The notes: a model not told the origin generated them from the letters alone. DNA of 64,000 nucleotides from Oreohelix idahoensis (GCA_024509875.1 JAMPIV010004468.1:1-64000), one strand, 5' to 3'. Positions 15,624 through 27,160 are shown, counted from the first letter of the stretch. Made by a program: numbers and translations.

Positions 15624-16958
15624 CAAGGGACGGTAAAAAAGTAATGCCTCGTAATTTTTAATTTCATTTAATAGGCAAGAAAACAGGTAAAATTCACATT
15701 AAAATGTAGCCCCAAGTCTGAACTTCAAAAATGTATTTCTCAATGTAGTCTCCGTTATTTGTTACAGTTTTAGTCCATCTTCTCACAAGGGCATGTATCC
15801 CCGCACGGTAAAAATGTGTGTCCTTTTTCCTAAGCCACTGGCGTACGGCGTGTTTATGGGTCTCGATGTCCTCAAAGTGATGTCCGCGAAGATCTTCTTT
15901 CAGTGGTCCAAACAGATGGAAGTCAGAAGGTGCAAGATTGGGACTGTAAGGCGGATGTGGTAATAATGTCCAGCCAAATTCTGCAATCGCATCAATGGTG
16001 CGTTTAGCGGTGTGTGGCGTTGCATTATCGTGCAACAGTAGCGCAGTTCTCTGATCTTTTAATGGGTAAAGTCGCCGAAGACGACCTCTAAGCTTCTTCA
16101 AAGTTTCAATGTAACGGTCTGCATTCACCGTGTTTCCCTTTTCCAAGAAGTCGAGAAGAACCACACCCTTCTCATCCCAAAACACGGAGGCCATAACTTT
16201 CACTAGAGATGGTGAACTTTTGAACTTCTTTCTTGTCGGCGATGTTGTGTGATGCCATTCCATTGACTGCCTCTTGGATTCTGGTTAAAAAAAAAGAACC
16301 CAAGTCTCATCACCTGTCACAATATTTATTAAAAACTCTTCTCCTTCAGTTTCGTAACGGTGTAGGAGGTTGATGGCTATGGTTTTCCTTGTTTCTTTAT
16401 GACTGTCTGTCAACATTCTGGGTACCCACAGTGCACAAACTTTTGAATAACCCAGGTCTTTAATGATGTTTTGGACACTGCCTTTACTAATGGACAACAT
16501 GGAAGAAAGTTCATCCAGTGTTACCCAACGGTCACCACGAATGATGCCATCAACTCGATGAATGTTGTGTGGAGTCACTACGGTAGACGGACGACCAGTC
16601 CGCTTTGCGTCAGCCATCGAGGATTGACCTACTTCATCTTCGTCACAACGATGTACCCAACGTCAGACAGTGCTAACATCCACTGTTGAATCTCCATAAA
16701 CATTCTTCAAACGTTCGTGAATGCGAATTGGGGTCTCGCCTTCAGCATTGAGGAATTATATGACATAACGTTGTTTTAACCGAACGTCTTTGGCAGCCAT
16801 TTTTAAACTGATACAGTGGTGCCACCTGTTACTGAAACAGGTTGGTAATGCTATACAGTGCAGAAGAGTGTTTGAGGAATCCTGCTAAATTTATAAATTG
16901 CACATTGATGCAGTATTTACTTACATAAAAAATAGGACTACTTTTTGACCATCCCGCG
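15624..16958 (-). mobile_element. mariner element with terminal inverted repeats
   Basis: About 1.33 kb, the usual mariner size. The ends form imperfect inverted repeats of about 30 bp: CAAGGGACGGTAAAAAAGTA on the left against CGCGGGATGGTCAAAAAGTA read inward from the right. TA-rich flanks suit TA target duplication. The transposase frame runs nearly end to end on the minus strand. Confidence 0.88.
15694..16800 (-). pseudogene. mariner transposase (D34D), three in-frame stops
   Basis: Cut-and-paste transposase of the Tc1/mariner superfamily. One reading frame of 368 codons runs from ATG at 16800 to the stop at 15694 with no frameshift. It is broken only by three nonsense codons: TAA at 16756-16758, TGA at 16663-16665 and TAA at 16285-16287. 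Visible motifs are the N-terminal helix-turn-helix, WVPRMLT, the first catalytic D in GDETWV, the second in HDNATPHTA and the third in YSPNLAPSDFHLF. I count 34 residues between the second and third D, the mariner spacing. The last stop follows a T-run. Confidence 0.92.
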
Positions 16959-16974
16959 AATATATATACACATA

Positions 16975-17490
16975 AACGTACTAACATGTTAATATAGTAA
17001 ATATGTACACCAGGGTGTCGTCAACTTCCACATGGAGCCTGGGGATACGTCTGCTTGTGGGTTCCTTGTGAGGAGACCGGCACAAAGCAGTCACTACCTC
17101 TTGCAGTGGAGGTTCATGAATCCAATACTTTTATATGCTGAGGTTACCAGTCCATTATGAACTTGTACATACACAAGCAATTTACACATGTTAAGCGCAA
17201 AAATATACAATTAAAAAATATATATATACATATTACAACTTACCTCGCTTACCGAGAATAAATGTTAAAGACTTCTTGCATAGTGAAAGTTTCCGAATAA
17301 TGTCGGACCACATGTTTTAAGAGGCTGTCTTACAGATGGTCGGGATATTACTTTAATTATAATATTGTGTAAAGGTTCCTCTCGAATAGTTGTTTTTTTC
17401 TTTCTTTCTGTCCAACTACGAATTAAGGTCTGAAATTGGTAGGGGTTTTTCTCCACTACCCTCATCTGTAGATAATTCTGCATGACACAC
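16975..17490. repeat. duplicated block gamma, copy 1, with module M on the minus strand
   Basis: Resembles 30230-30665 from the shared GTACACCAGG start onward. The minus strand at 17027-17180 carries module M landmarks: a TGG-CTCAGCATATAAAA stretch, then a GAACC-CACTGCAAGAG stretch. On the minus strand both copies also share a short open stretch with KTCGPTLFG-like residues, of unknown meaning. Confidence 0.55.
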
Positions 17491-17675
17491 AACATTTTCT
17501 TTACATGCCATTTACTAATTCATTACTTAACATATATAACATTGTAATATACTCTCAGATGTTATTTTCTTGTAATTGTTTATTACAATAAGGTCTGGGC
17601 AGAGGCGATTACGTATTTTCCGTGCTCCAAAATCACATCTGTTATCTTACTGTCCGTGTCTTAATCTTTAACCAG

Positions 17676-17878
17676 ATTGACATCTTCCGACACGCCATGT
17701 GCATATTGGCAACTAATCTCCCAATACCGTCTGTCCAATAATATTGGAACCTGTGAACAACATGGTTTGTATATCTTCCCAGGCAAAAAGTCTGAGTCAA
17801 CGATAGGAATGTCGCTCAGTGTAGACTCTTACTCCGTCTGGAGCTGGAGACAAGCAAAAAGTCAATGTGGCAAGTTCG
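17676..17878 (+). CDS. possible host exon, C-type-lectin-like start
   Basis: An acceptor-like tract ends in AACCAG at 17675. The 203 bp that follow are open in one phase (one base, 67 codons, one base), with GT at 17879 in a weak donor context (GGTTAGC). The peptide has four cysteines and ends WSWRQAKSQCGKFG, resembling the W-x-x-A-x-x-x-C-x-x-x-G-G motif near the start of C-type lectin domains. A secreted or receptor protein is inferred. No neighbouring exon could be joined with confidence, and the family call rests on a short motif. Confidence 0.35.
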
Positions 17879-17889
17879 GTTAGCACAAA

Positions 17890-18650
17890 CATAAGTTAAT
17901 GTTGTTTAAAAAATAGGTCACTTAAAAAGGCAAAATTAAGGGAGTGACAAAAGATGATAAGAAAACTTTGGACTTTGAAAGCGAAAACAACGTCAAGGTG
18001 CGGGTGAGAAAAAGGAAAAGGAAGAACACAGAAAAAATGTTAAAGGTTGGCACAGGAAAATGTGACAATTGAAGATTGACTTGTCACATAGCCTTACATG
18101 TAAATATTCCCCAAACCTTTCAACCATCATTTTTACAACATAAAACAGATTTTGTCTATTTACCTCAGTACATTTTAATACATTAATGCTTTTTGTCCAC
18201 TACAATTTTGTTTTTGTCTTAAAGAAATCTATGAAAGTAATTGTGTTATTTTAGCCCAGCTAGCATGACAACTATGTGGACTAGTTAGCCCTATATGTAA
18301 ACCCCCCCCCCCCCCCCCCTTTCATGCTTTTCGCCCAAATTTCTAAACAAAATAAAACAGATTTTGCATGTTTCCCTCAACAGATTTAATACATACATGC
18401 TTTCTTTCTTTGGCTGTGTGTGTATGTTTGTGTGTGTGTGTTGAGTTAATGCTCTTTCGTTTTGCAGCGTTAGCACCCTCTTAGCTTGCCTAGCGGTAGA
18501 CCAGGAATCGCTACACAGCTGAGAAATTAATTGTGACATACCTTGTAAGTCGACATTGCTAAATAAAATATATAACATGTCACTGCTACTTTCTGCTGTA
18601 AAGAGTGGAAACCAACATTTTCTAATGATAAATTATTTGACAGATTGAGA
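17890..18650. other. no gene; poly-C tract
   Basis: AT-rich sequence with an 18-base C run at 18302-18319. Short similar stretches around 18145 and 18355 (AAAACAGATTTTG) suggest a diverged local duplication. Confidence 0.5.
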
Positions 18651-18654
18651 TAGC

Positions 18655-18880
18655 ATTACATGGCAGTCAATGTTCTGGAATCCTCAGGGTAAGAGCGGCA
18701 GAGAGAGACCATAGAACACATGGAGAGGGGAATTGAAGTCAGACATGAAGGGGATAAAGACAACATGGAAAGACTTTGACTTGTCGGCACGAGACAGGAA
18801 GACCTTGACCTGTCGGCACGAGACAGGAAGACCTGGTATACCATTTTTGCAGGCCTATGCTCCTTGGGGAGCCTAAAGAC
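18655..18880 (+). pseudogene. non-LTR RT C-terminal tail, fragment
   Basis: Plus-strand translation gives a W-N-P-Q-G-K-x-G-R-E-R-P stretch, then NTWRGELKSDMKGIKTTWKD, then DLSARDRKTW: the post-RT tail of LINE reverse transcriptases. One in-frame stop lies before NTW. The last part is tandemly duplicated (two ~28 bp units at about 18774-18833), shifting the frame. It is a remnant only. Confidence 0.55.
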
Positions 18881-18884
18881 AATA

Positions 18885-19685
18885 ACAATGATAAATAAAA
18901 ACTGACAAAACTAAAACACGTGGTACCAACATTTGTCTTAAGGCGTAATAAATGTTTAAAACAAAACAAAAGTTCTTGTAACTTGAAAGATAAACCTTAC
19001 AGAATTGCATACAAGCAAACGATGTCTGATAATATGTTTTTATGATGATTTATTGCTCATATTCAACAACAAATCTAAGTGCATATACATTATTTCGTGC
19101 ACATAGACTGTGGTGTTTCATAAACCTGTGATGGCATAGTTACTTCACATTTTCTTTATTTTATTAGTACGATCTTTATTTGGCTGAACATGATGATAAA
19201 TATTACAGTCTTTTATATTTCGATATTTATAGGGATTTAGTGGAAGTTGATGATGAATGTAGTGGATGGGGACTTAACAACTGAGTAAACACCATCATAC
19301 ATTCGTTTTGTGCATGAAAAAGGACTATTTTTTTAAAAACTACTATAGCAGAATATTGCTAAATAATGATATGAAATGATACTGAGCAAAACGGATAGCC
19401 AGTTAATGACTTGGTGGAAATGGTAATGATATCTCAGTTTTATTAACACGGTGTTTGTAAAACTGTTCTTGTAGTTTCCTCAAAACATTTATGTAAAGTT
19501 AACTTAAAGTGTGTTTGCTGATTTAATGTATGCAATATTTTGTATGCAATAGTAATTTGAATAGAATCACGGCTTACTTAAAGAATTTTAAATGCAGATA
19601 TTTCAAGAAATTTAATTTTTAATTTAAAAATGTGTACATATTTTGTCCAACACTATATCTTGTACGTTGTGCACATTAATTTTTT
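18885..19685. other. no recognisable gene
   Basis: AT-rich. A pyrimidine tract ending in AG near 19167 leads into a 38-codon open stretch (to about 19281) rich in D, E, Y and L. It could be a small terminal exon or chance, and I do not assign it. Confidence 0.3.
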
Positions 19686-19689
19686 CTCC

Positions 19690-19850
19690 GTATCGCCCCT
19701 GGGGTCTCTGAAGAGACAAAAAACTGTAAGGATTACAGCTCCCTCAGACAGGTCTCAGGGGGCGACTAATATTACTGTGTGCATGGAACCGGCTACCTCA
19801 CTAGGTAAAACTAATTGCTACAAAACCCACGGCTGCAAAACCTTATGACA
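19690..19850 (+). repeat. dispersed module M, diverged copy
   Basis: Landmarks in order: GGTCTCAGGGGGCGACTAAT, a CATGGAACCGGCTACCTCA stretch, then a TTGCTACAAAACCCACGGCTGCAA-type segment. Confidence 0.5.
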
Positions 19851-20628
19851 TGTAGGCATCCTGAATAGGCGGTTACAAAAATTCAGGTTACTTGCGAAGT
19901 TGATAAAACTGGAGAGGTTTTTAATATTATAAATTTATATAGATATTGTTTGACATTTAACAAAGGTAGCGATATTAAAAATTTTAATAATATACACTTT
20001 GCATATTATTTCAGAGGGCAGCACGGCATCAAACCGTGAAGGTTACATACAAAAATGGTATGAAGAATAAGAGAAAAGATATCGACATTAAGGAATAAAA
20101 CAAATACAAACATAAATCAAATATAAAGGTATGATTAGTTTCTTTTTTGCCTTCTTTTTGTTATTAGCTCCTAGAGCGGTGCATTATCTTTTTTGTGGAA
20201 AGTGTGCGACATGTTTTGTATTTGTGTTCGCTAGGGTGTTCATGCGCTTTAATGCATCAACGTCTCATGTTATGAGATGATCAACGATTTACTTTGTTTT
20301 TTAAAGAACTACATGTTATGCAGGACATTGCCATCCTAAAACGTCTGACATTACACCGATTGAAACTCGGTACCAAATTATGACAGTGATAGGTTTCTTC
20401 AAACGTTCGTATCGAATTTGTTGTTGCTATTTCCCTCTCCTGCAAAACTGTAGATGGCCGACATTGAATACGGTAAGTAGGAATGAGCAACTTCTACTTC
20501 TTCTAGAGTTAGCTCCTGAGGAAAGACACAGTTAAACTTTGTTACGGTCACACCGACTTTGTTACAAAAAACAAATGTAACATCTGAGTCAATTACTATG
20601 TAGTGTGTTTGTTTACCTTGCTCCGCAG

Positions 20629-20815
20629 AAGTGGTCAAAAGATGGCCAGATTTAGAGTACGTTATAATGATGAGGGTAGTCAAAAGTATCAACTTTCTCT
20701 CGATTACTTTTGGCAAAGATTCAAATAGAAGAACGGTGCTTCTGCTTCAAGGAAGCTCACAGGAATTGTAAGAAATCAAATTTACCGACTGAGATCATCT
20801 AAGCTGTAATGAACT
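20629..20815 (+). pseudogene. exon-like block alpha, copy 2
   Basis: Preceded by a TTGCTCCGCAG acceptor-like end (to 20628), as in copy 1. The DLEY and YNDE stretches are shared with copy 1 but are in different frames, and a stop follows WQRFK. One unit of the 51 bp minisatellite family lies just upstream (about 20545-20600). It looks like a decayed duplicate of the 12340 block. Confidence 0.35.
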
Positions 20816-20975
20816 TTTTTATCTTCCCGTCCCATCTGTGAGGAAAAGAAAACTTGCTCGTATTTTTTTTTTAGCTACCAACGGAAATTATTCAGTAAAA
20901 TATTACTTTAATAGCTCTGTATTTAAATTAACTAAGTCATGTCACGGGATTTGCCTTTCCTTTGCTCTGTTGTAG

Positions 20976-21094
20976 TGGTCCACCAGTGGCAAAAACCCAA
21001 GAGTATCTTAAATTGGTCGTCACGTTTGTGTACCTTCGCACAAGATTACTTTTGGCAGAGTTTTAGACAGAAGGGTGATGACGATTCTGTCTGA
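20976..21094 (+). pseudogene. exon-like block alpha, copy 3
   Basis: A TTGCTCTGTTGTAG acceptor-like end precedes a 40-residue open stretch ending at TGA (21092-21094). It shares the DYFWQ stretch with copy 2. It is more diverged than the other copies. Confidence 0.3.
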
Positions 21095-21581
21095 AGGCAA
21101 TCTTTACAATATAATTCAAAAGCCAAAAACAATGCTGCATAGGGCAGAGCACTTTTAACCTATATCTGATCCGGCACCTTTTGTGAAGTTTTAAGCAATG
21201 ATTTGACTTGTTCGAGCCCCCAGATGAGTTAATTCAGCGAAATTCCTCTTATAATTAATTTTGGCTATATGGCTGTAAATATATGAATACTATCAATAAC
21301 CCGTAAAAAATGACAGGTTTTTAATTATAGTGGGTTGTTTCTGTTACATGTATTACAGACGTGCTTATTTCATTACAGGCGACCGTCATTAGATATTTGT
21401 AGTGAAAATTATATGGATGTATTAAATATGAAAACACGGACTAACCTGCCTAAATGACACGTGGAGCAGTAATAATAATCTAATAAACCGGACATTGACT
21501 AAATAACTAACATTTCTTAAATGACAATTTGTGCATATTTTAAAATCTTGACTTTCATTAATCAAACTATTCATGCACACC

Positions 21582-21745
21582 GTCTTTGCGTACTTTTCTA
21601 TTTTTGGGAGAGTACATATGCGATAAACAATACAATTATTGTCTAACTTTCAACAACAGTTGCACCCCTTAGCTGTGGTTGAAAGTTAATGTATTCTCTC
21701 GAAAATAGAAAAGTGCGCACATAACAGTGTGTATGATGTGACCGA
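21582..21745. repeat. imperfect inverted repeat (hairpin)
   Basis: The left arm contains ACTTTTCTATTTT and TAACTTTCAAC; both reappear as reverse complement in the right arm (GTTGAAAGTTA, AAAATAGAAAAGT). The left arm has ~25 extra bases including a small palindrome (ACAATACAATTATTGT). It could be a foldback or MITE-like remnant. Confidence 0.6.
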
Positions 21746-22156
21746 CCGACAGACGTACTTACAGCCGGAATTATGGTAATGGATATATGTTAAAGATTGT
21801 CGATAATACATGCGCTCTCTTATCTATAAGAACTGATTCAACTATGAGTTTGTAAAATAACTTACTTAGTAGTTCCCCTTCTACCGTGAGGTGTAGAGGT
21901 TTGGAAGAGAGAGCGCCAGACTATTCTATCAGCTGTCTTCTTCCTGGCCTGGTTCCATTCGAGCACATCCGACTTCAGCACGGCATTTTTTGGGACTGGG
22001 TTTGCCTTCCCTCTTCGATCCCTACTCTCTCAGCCAGACTGCATTGATGCAGCCTGTTTCCAGGACCACCACGTGGAGGTGGAGTAGGGTCTTGGTCAGC
22101 TCTGGTTCGCTAACCCTGACGCAAGCAGTCAAGCTATGGGTCGCTGACTGCATTCT

Positions 22157-22818
22157 CTATTGCTGTCTTTGGGTCCCAGGTTTGGATCTGGGAATTTTGT
22201 GCTCCCAGCTGCTGCTTTTCGAGTGTTTGAATTGGAGACGTGTCTCTGATTTAGCAATCAGGACAACATCATCAGCAAATGCTAGCTCTGAAATACAGAC
22301 CTGTCTCATCTTCCAGTACCCCACTGAATACTTTCTTGTTCTCTCCTTACATGCGTTGATGACATCATCCATGAGGAGTATGAAAAGATAAGGTGACAGG
22401 ATATCACCTTGTCTTACACCAGTGGTGGTCCTGAACTCTTCTGACTTACAGTTTGCTGTCCTCACATAATTTCTGCAAGACTTGTAGAAGCTCTGTATAG
22501 CATGAATCAGAGGTGCTGGAATGTTTTTCCTTGCCAAACAGTCCCAAAGTTTGCTCCAGGGGACCCTGTCAAACGCCTTTTCCAGATCTATGAAACAAAG
22601 ATGGATCTCACTCTTGTACTCAAGGCCTTTTCACTCAGCTGCCTGAGTGTGAAGATTAGGTCTTGAGTACTTCGGTTTGCTCGGAATCCGCACTGGACTT
22701 CATCCAATTGTGGCTCAGCTAGGCATCGGAGTCTCTGTTCTAGGATTCTAGAGTAGATTTTACCAGAGACACTGAGAAGGGATATGCCTCTGTGGTTTCC
22801 ACATTGTCGATTGTCACC
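22157..22818 (-). pseudogene. reverse transcriptase palm, continued
   Basis: Continues the RT: NHRGISLLS, then QCGFRANRSTQDLIF, a one-base frame change near 22600, FIDLEKAFDRVPW, GVRQGDILSPYLF and the catalytic AFADD box. The frame then enters foreign sequence and stops at 22157. Thumb and C-terminal tail are absent from this copy. Confidence 0.8.
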
Positions 22819-24450
22819 CTATTTGAAAATTGGTGTTATGATGGCAATCTCCCAATCCTTTGGTATGGTCTTTTTGCACCACGCTGCCTGTAGGACCCTT
22901 AAGAGTAATAGGTCACCTGCTGCTCCCATGTACTTAACCATTTTTGGTGTTATGCCATCATGTCCTGCTGCTCTGCCCATCTTGATTTTCTCCAGTGCTG
23001 CCTTCAGTTCTTCCATCTTTATGTCATCTTCATCACCATTTGTTTCCTCTTCTGTGCTAGTGGTTATCATTTCTGATGCTTGACCTTGCTCACCATCAAG
23101 GAGTTCTGAGAAATATTCTTTCCATCTTTCTATTACCTCCTTTGGGGCAGTAAGCAATTTGCCTTGCTTGTCCTTTATAAATTTGAGAGGGCATTGTTTT
23201 TCCTTCCTCATGTTCTTTAGGGTCTTATAGAACAATTTCTGGTTTTCGTGCGCATCTTTTTCTAGCTTTTCTCCAAATTCTTCCCAGGACTTTTGTTTTG
23301 CTGCTAGCACCTTGTTCTTTGCTTCTGTTCTGAGTGTCACATATTCTCTATATTTCTCTATTTGTCCTGCTGTGTTTTTAGCTCCTAAGTATTGTTTCCA
23401 TGCCATTTTCTTCTCTCTTATTTTCTCTTTGACTTCCTCTGTCCACCAAGATGTCCTCTTTCTCTTGTTCCCGAGTCGGACTTCAACACATGCTTCTGCA
23501 GCAGCTGTCTTTATGATGTCCTTGAATTTGAGCCAGAGGGTTTCCAAGTCATCAGGTTGTTCTTCTGCGTTTCTCACCGCCATAGTTATAAGCCCCTGAT
23601 ATCTGGTCTTAATTTCTGGTTCTCTCAGCTTGTAGGTCTTAATGCTCATTTCTCCCTTTCGTGTACTTTGTTTCTTGCATGATGTTGGGCAGTTCCTTGG
23701 CTGTGCAACTCTTTCAGTTGTTCTCTTGATTGTAAGCAGGTAGTGATCACTTCCAATCTCTGGCCCCCTCCAGACTCTAGCATCCCGGACATATCTGAAT
23801 GAGCTCCTCCTAACTATGGCATAGTCGATCACTGACTTCTCATTCTTTGTTGGTTCACACCTAGTGTATGCATGTATGCGCTTATGGGGGAACTTTGTGT
23901 TTGTAATGATCAGATTCTGCTCACTGCAGAATCTAAGGAGTCGCTTTTCATTGTCATTGAGAGTGTCTTCTCCATATCTTCCAATTACTCCACCCCATCT
24001 AGCATGGTCGTTTCCAACTCTGGCATTGAAATCTCCGAGCATGATAACTTCATCTAGGCAGTCATCCACTGTCTTTTGAAGCAGCTCGAAGAATTCCTCC
24101 TTGACCTCTGCTCTCTCATCCTCATTTGGCCCATACACTATGACCAGGTTGACTATGGTTTCTCCTTCTTTTAGTTGTACAACCATAATGCGCTCTGAGA
24201 CAAATTTTCATCCCTTGATACTATCTTTTTGATTTTTGGCCACAATGCAACCCACGCCCCCTTTAGCTCTTTCGGATATAGGTACACCACTGTAGAGCAG
24301 CGTGTCGCCATCGAGATCCATGACTCCTTGTCCTTATTTCTTTGTTTCAGTTATAGCCAGGATTTCTAGTTTTGCTTTCCTCATCTCTTCCACCAGCTCC
24401 TCTTCCTTCCCATTTATACTTCTTGTGTTCCATGTTCCATAAGTCGTAGT
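22819..24450 (-). pseudogene. endonuclease plus start of reverse transcriptase
   Basis: Minus-strand frame. From about 24450 it opens with the endonuclease start (GTWNTRSINGKEEELVEEMR, then ILAITETKK) and contains two in-frame stops before 24186. From 24186 there are 455 uninterrupted codons: VYGPNEDE, GDFNARVG, SVIDYAIV and GSDHYLL (endonuclease core), a charged linker of ~200 residues, then GHDGITPKMVKYM and ITPIFK of the RT fingers. A stop at 22819 interrupts the RT just after ITPIFK; recognisable RT continues in the same frame. The endonuclease nicks target DNA for target-primed reverse transcription. Confidence 0.82.
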
Positions 24451-24649
24451 CCGTAGTCCGTTCCAGTTCGTCGACTTTAGAATCCGTCCGGTTTTCTCTC
24501 TTACGTTTCTTTTAATCGTGATTTAAAGCAAACAGGTGATTGGCCTGTTGTGCCTTTGCATGGTGGAGGGGCTGCCTCCTTACGGCCTCCATGCAGGCCG
24601 CCCTCCTCCTTTTTCACCCGGGCTTGGGACCGGCATTGGCGGAGTTTGT

Positions 24650-25330
24650 AAAATAACATAAAACAAATTTAATAATCGATTAGTTTTTAACAAATTTAAA
24701 TAAATATGGATGAAAATGATCTTAGGAGGTTTTAAAATGTGTCTTCACTGAGACTTAATTGGGGACTGATGGTTATTAGTGTCCTGTACGTGCCTGTTAC
24801 AAATGACTTAGCTTGCTGAATACTGCACTGGGTTGTTGTCAGGTCTTTTGTGATGAGGACTCTTCTCTGGAGGCGTCTAGATGAACGTCACTCCTAATGT
24901 CAAGGTGGGTGTCTTCACAACATGCCCACTGTAGGTAGTTGGTGTCAAACACAGCTCTTGAATCAAAAAGAAAGTGGCGAAGATTCTTATTTCAGACTGG
25001 TCTGGTCTCAGAACAGTTTTGTAGCTTCGAACCACGAATTTTAGGAAAATAAAAGAGCAACTGCCTCTGCTATGTACGTTTGTGGGCTGTAGATTAACAG
25101 GCGCATTGTCTAGCTATGCACCCACCAATGTTAGCCTCTCTGAATAATTCTTCTCCATGAGTATACATAGTATAACTCAGGGAATAATATTAGAAATCAC
25201 CGTTATTCTTCTGGTTACTTTAATGGGGGAAAATTGTCTGGACATCGCGAGGGCAGTGATTTGCATGAATTACAATTAACAAGGTACATATACCTCACAA
25301 AATGGTACTATACAGTTCAGGCACATGTGC
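24650..25330. other. no gene; diverged repeat traces
   Basis: Sequence around 24830-24960 weakly recalls block beta (GGCGTCTAGA and neighbouring words), too diverged to align by eye. Nothing else is recognised. Confidence 0.35.
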
Positions 25331-25334
25331 TAAA

Positions 25335-25570
25335 ATAATTACTTCTCACTGCTCCAGTCGGAGTCTGGGGTCATTTCTGCTGTCGGTTTTCTGTACGACT
25401 AGCAAGAAGCAATCACCAGCGCTTGCTGTAGTGGTTTATGAATATACTATTTTCATATGTTGAGGTTGCCGGCCTCCAATGACTGGTATAACCACTTAGG
25501 AAGTACATACATGTCAGAATTCACATTTTATACTATATGTTCACAGCTTACCCCATGGGATATACAATCT
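25335..25570 (-). repeat. gamma/module M-like copy
   Basis: On the plus strand it shows GAGTCTGGGGTCATTTCTGC, then CTTGCTGTAGTGGTTTATGAAT, then ATATGTTGAGGTTGCCGGCC, paralleling 17027-17180 and 30270-30440. Moderate similarity only. Confidence 0.45.
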
Positions 25571-25718
25571 CCTGGCACAGTAGAATGGACACAGCAACTT
25601 TGTTTAGATGCTTCGAACAGTTGATCTGGGAAATTTTAGTATTTCTCTGAGGATGGGTGCTCTGGTTCCTTAAGTTTCCAGTTTTGGTATTTAAAACTGC
25701 GGGTTCTCTTTTAAGTTA

Positions 25719-26287
25719 TGTGACAGGGGCGCTAGGTGGTACCTCACACCCAAGACCCGTGCACCAAGAAAATTTATAAAGGATCGTTTGACAGGGGCTG
25801 CAATTATTGGTTGCTTGCAACCCTCTCAGCAGCAGACTTGGCAATTCAAGCAACAACAAAGCCTCATACCGATCAACATTTAATCGTACCAAACATAATC
25901 AAACACCAAACAAACAAAACACCCAGCTAGTGCCCAGTTGCTAACCGTGCTCAAGGCATTTACAGTTGGCTCTGTCTAAGCTCGTCTGTTCTCTTCTGGG
26001 CGGCTCTCTCAAAAATAGGCCAGTTTCGCTGCTTGGTATCTCTTTTATAAACCCTGGCCTAATCACTCAACTTACTGCACGTATTAATCTGCACCACGCA
26101 AAGAAAACACGCGATAATTGCTCTAGAAGGCATGAAAACACAGATATACACAACTATTTCTAGAGCAAAAACACAACAACTTTGTAGGCTTTATTATGAC
26201 CTGCAATAAATCTTCTTCTCGAAGATAACGTGGTGAAAAGGCACTAAACCACAGAGACACTATGAGTGACGAGATAGCGCGGTCACA
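25719..26287 (-). repeat. 3' LTR (short form, 569 bp)
   Basis: TGTGACAG...GGTCACA. Nearly identical to 28177-28746. Compared with the solo LTR at 13755 it lacks ~1.15 kb between GTTGCTAACC and GTGCTCAAGG. Confidence 0.9.
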
Positions 26288-27160
26288 TATTCCCCGCCTG
26301 ATTTTGTTGTCGTCCCGACAACTGCACTAAGCTAGGCGCTTCAGTCGTATTTACCAAATCTGGAGAATCATCTTGTCTTTCACTTCGTCTCAGTTCGTTG
26401 CCAGTGACTCTAATGCTCGGACTCGCTCTGTCTGTTCGTTGGATGATATATGGACCCCCTGTCATTGTGGGAGCACGAACTACAACGTACTCGTCTTCTG
26501 ACCACATATCACGAATCTTGGATCTCTCAGCGTTGTGCATTCTCTTCTTCACCAATTCTCCAACCTGTAGTGGAGTAGAACATGACAGCTTGTCACGTCT
26601 CTCTTTCCGGACTGCTGCAAAACTCTGCAACGGTGGCTCTGCTCTTACGTGTGCCCCTCGCAGCCTGGAAACGTGTCCTTCAACGAGTTTTAGATGAGTC
26701 TCCTCCTCTAAATGTCGACCACTTTTCCTGGCGCCCTTAGGGTGACAGTTGCCACGGCAATCTCCTGGCTTGCACTGTGACGGTAATCTAGATGTGTTGG
26801 TACGTCTAGTAAGAGCACTCTTTGATGGACAAACCAATATCAAATGGCTTGGGGACTTACAATGAAAACATCGCTTCGGAAGTGGGCCCTGAGGACACTC
26901 GGCAGCCATATGGTCTGAAAGGTCCCCACAGTTGAAGCATCTTATTTTCCTAGGCTTCCTCGGTGCCCTGGGTCGCCTCCTGCTACCCTTACATCCCTGG
27001 CCGCCTTTGACTTTCTTCCCTGCAATAAGCACCTCACACTCCGGTCGACCACCAACCATCTTTATCTTTGAGTCATTCTGTTCCCCTTCTGTAACCTGAC
27101 TCCCAGCCGCAGAGGGGTCTAGTTTAATGCCCGTGGACATCGATTCTGTACGTGGCCTAG
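26283..27160 (-). CDS. chimeric ORF2: protease start, two zinc knuckles, integrase C-terminus
   Basis: Open on the minus strand from 27140 (ATG; the frame is open from about 27160) for 285 residues, in the -1 frame relative to gag and overlapping its end. Residues ~30-45 (PECEVLIAGKKVK) look like the start of a retropepsin domain that is cut off before its catalytic DTG. Two CCHC-type knuckles follow: CFNCGDLSDHMAAEC (one extra residue before H) and CFHCKSPSHLILVC (canonical). The last ~100 residues (VGELVKKR, KIRDMWSEDEYVVV, GGPYIIQR) match the integrase C-terminal region of gypsy Pol. No RT, RNase H or integrase catalytic core is present. Whether it makes protein is unknown. Confidence 0.75.
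26288..26302 (-). other. polypurine tract
   Basis: Minus strand reads ATCAGGCGGGGAATA immediately upstream of the 3' LTR, the expected plus-strand primer position. Confidence 0.6.

Larger units (their letters stand above)
21857..24640 (-). mobile_element. RTE-like non-LTR retrotransposon, damaged copy
   Basis: Read on the minus strand the order is a GC-rich leader (about 24640-24480), an AP-type endonuclease, a linker, reverse transcriptase and a very short 3' end in TAAG repeats (21857-21867). A short tail of simple repeats is typical of the RTE group. The RT thumb and C-terminus are missing: after the FADD box the frame runs into ~260 bp of unrelated sequence (about 21970-22220), then rejoins the family's last ~30 codons. 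A 3' fragment of the same family lies at 46552-47391 and shows the missing part. Confidence 0.8.

Noticed and set aside
23312..23682. Plus-strand frames opposite the RTE-like endonuclease/RT
   Set aside because: They are antisense shadows of the minus-strand coding region, which carries the recognisable motifs.
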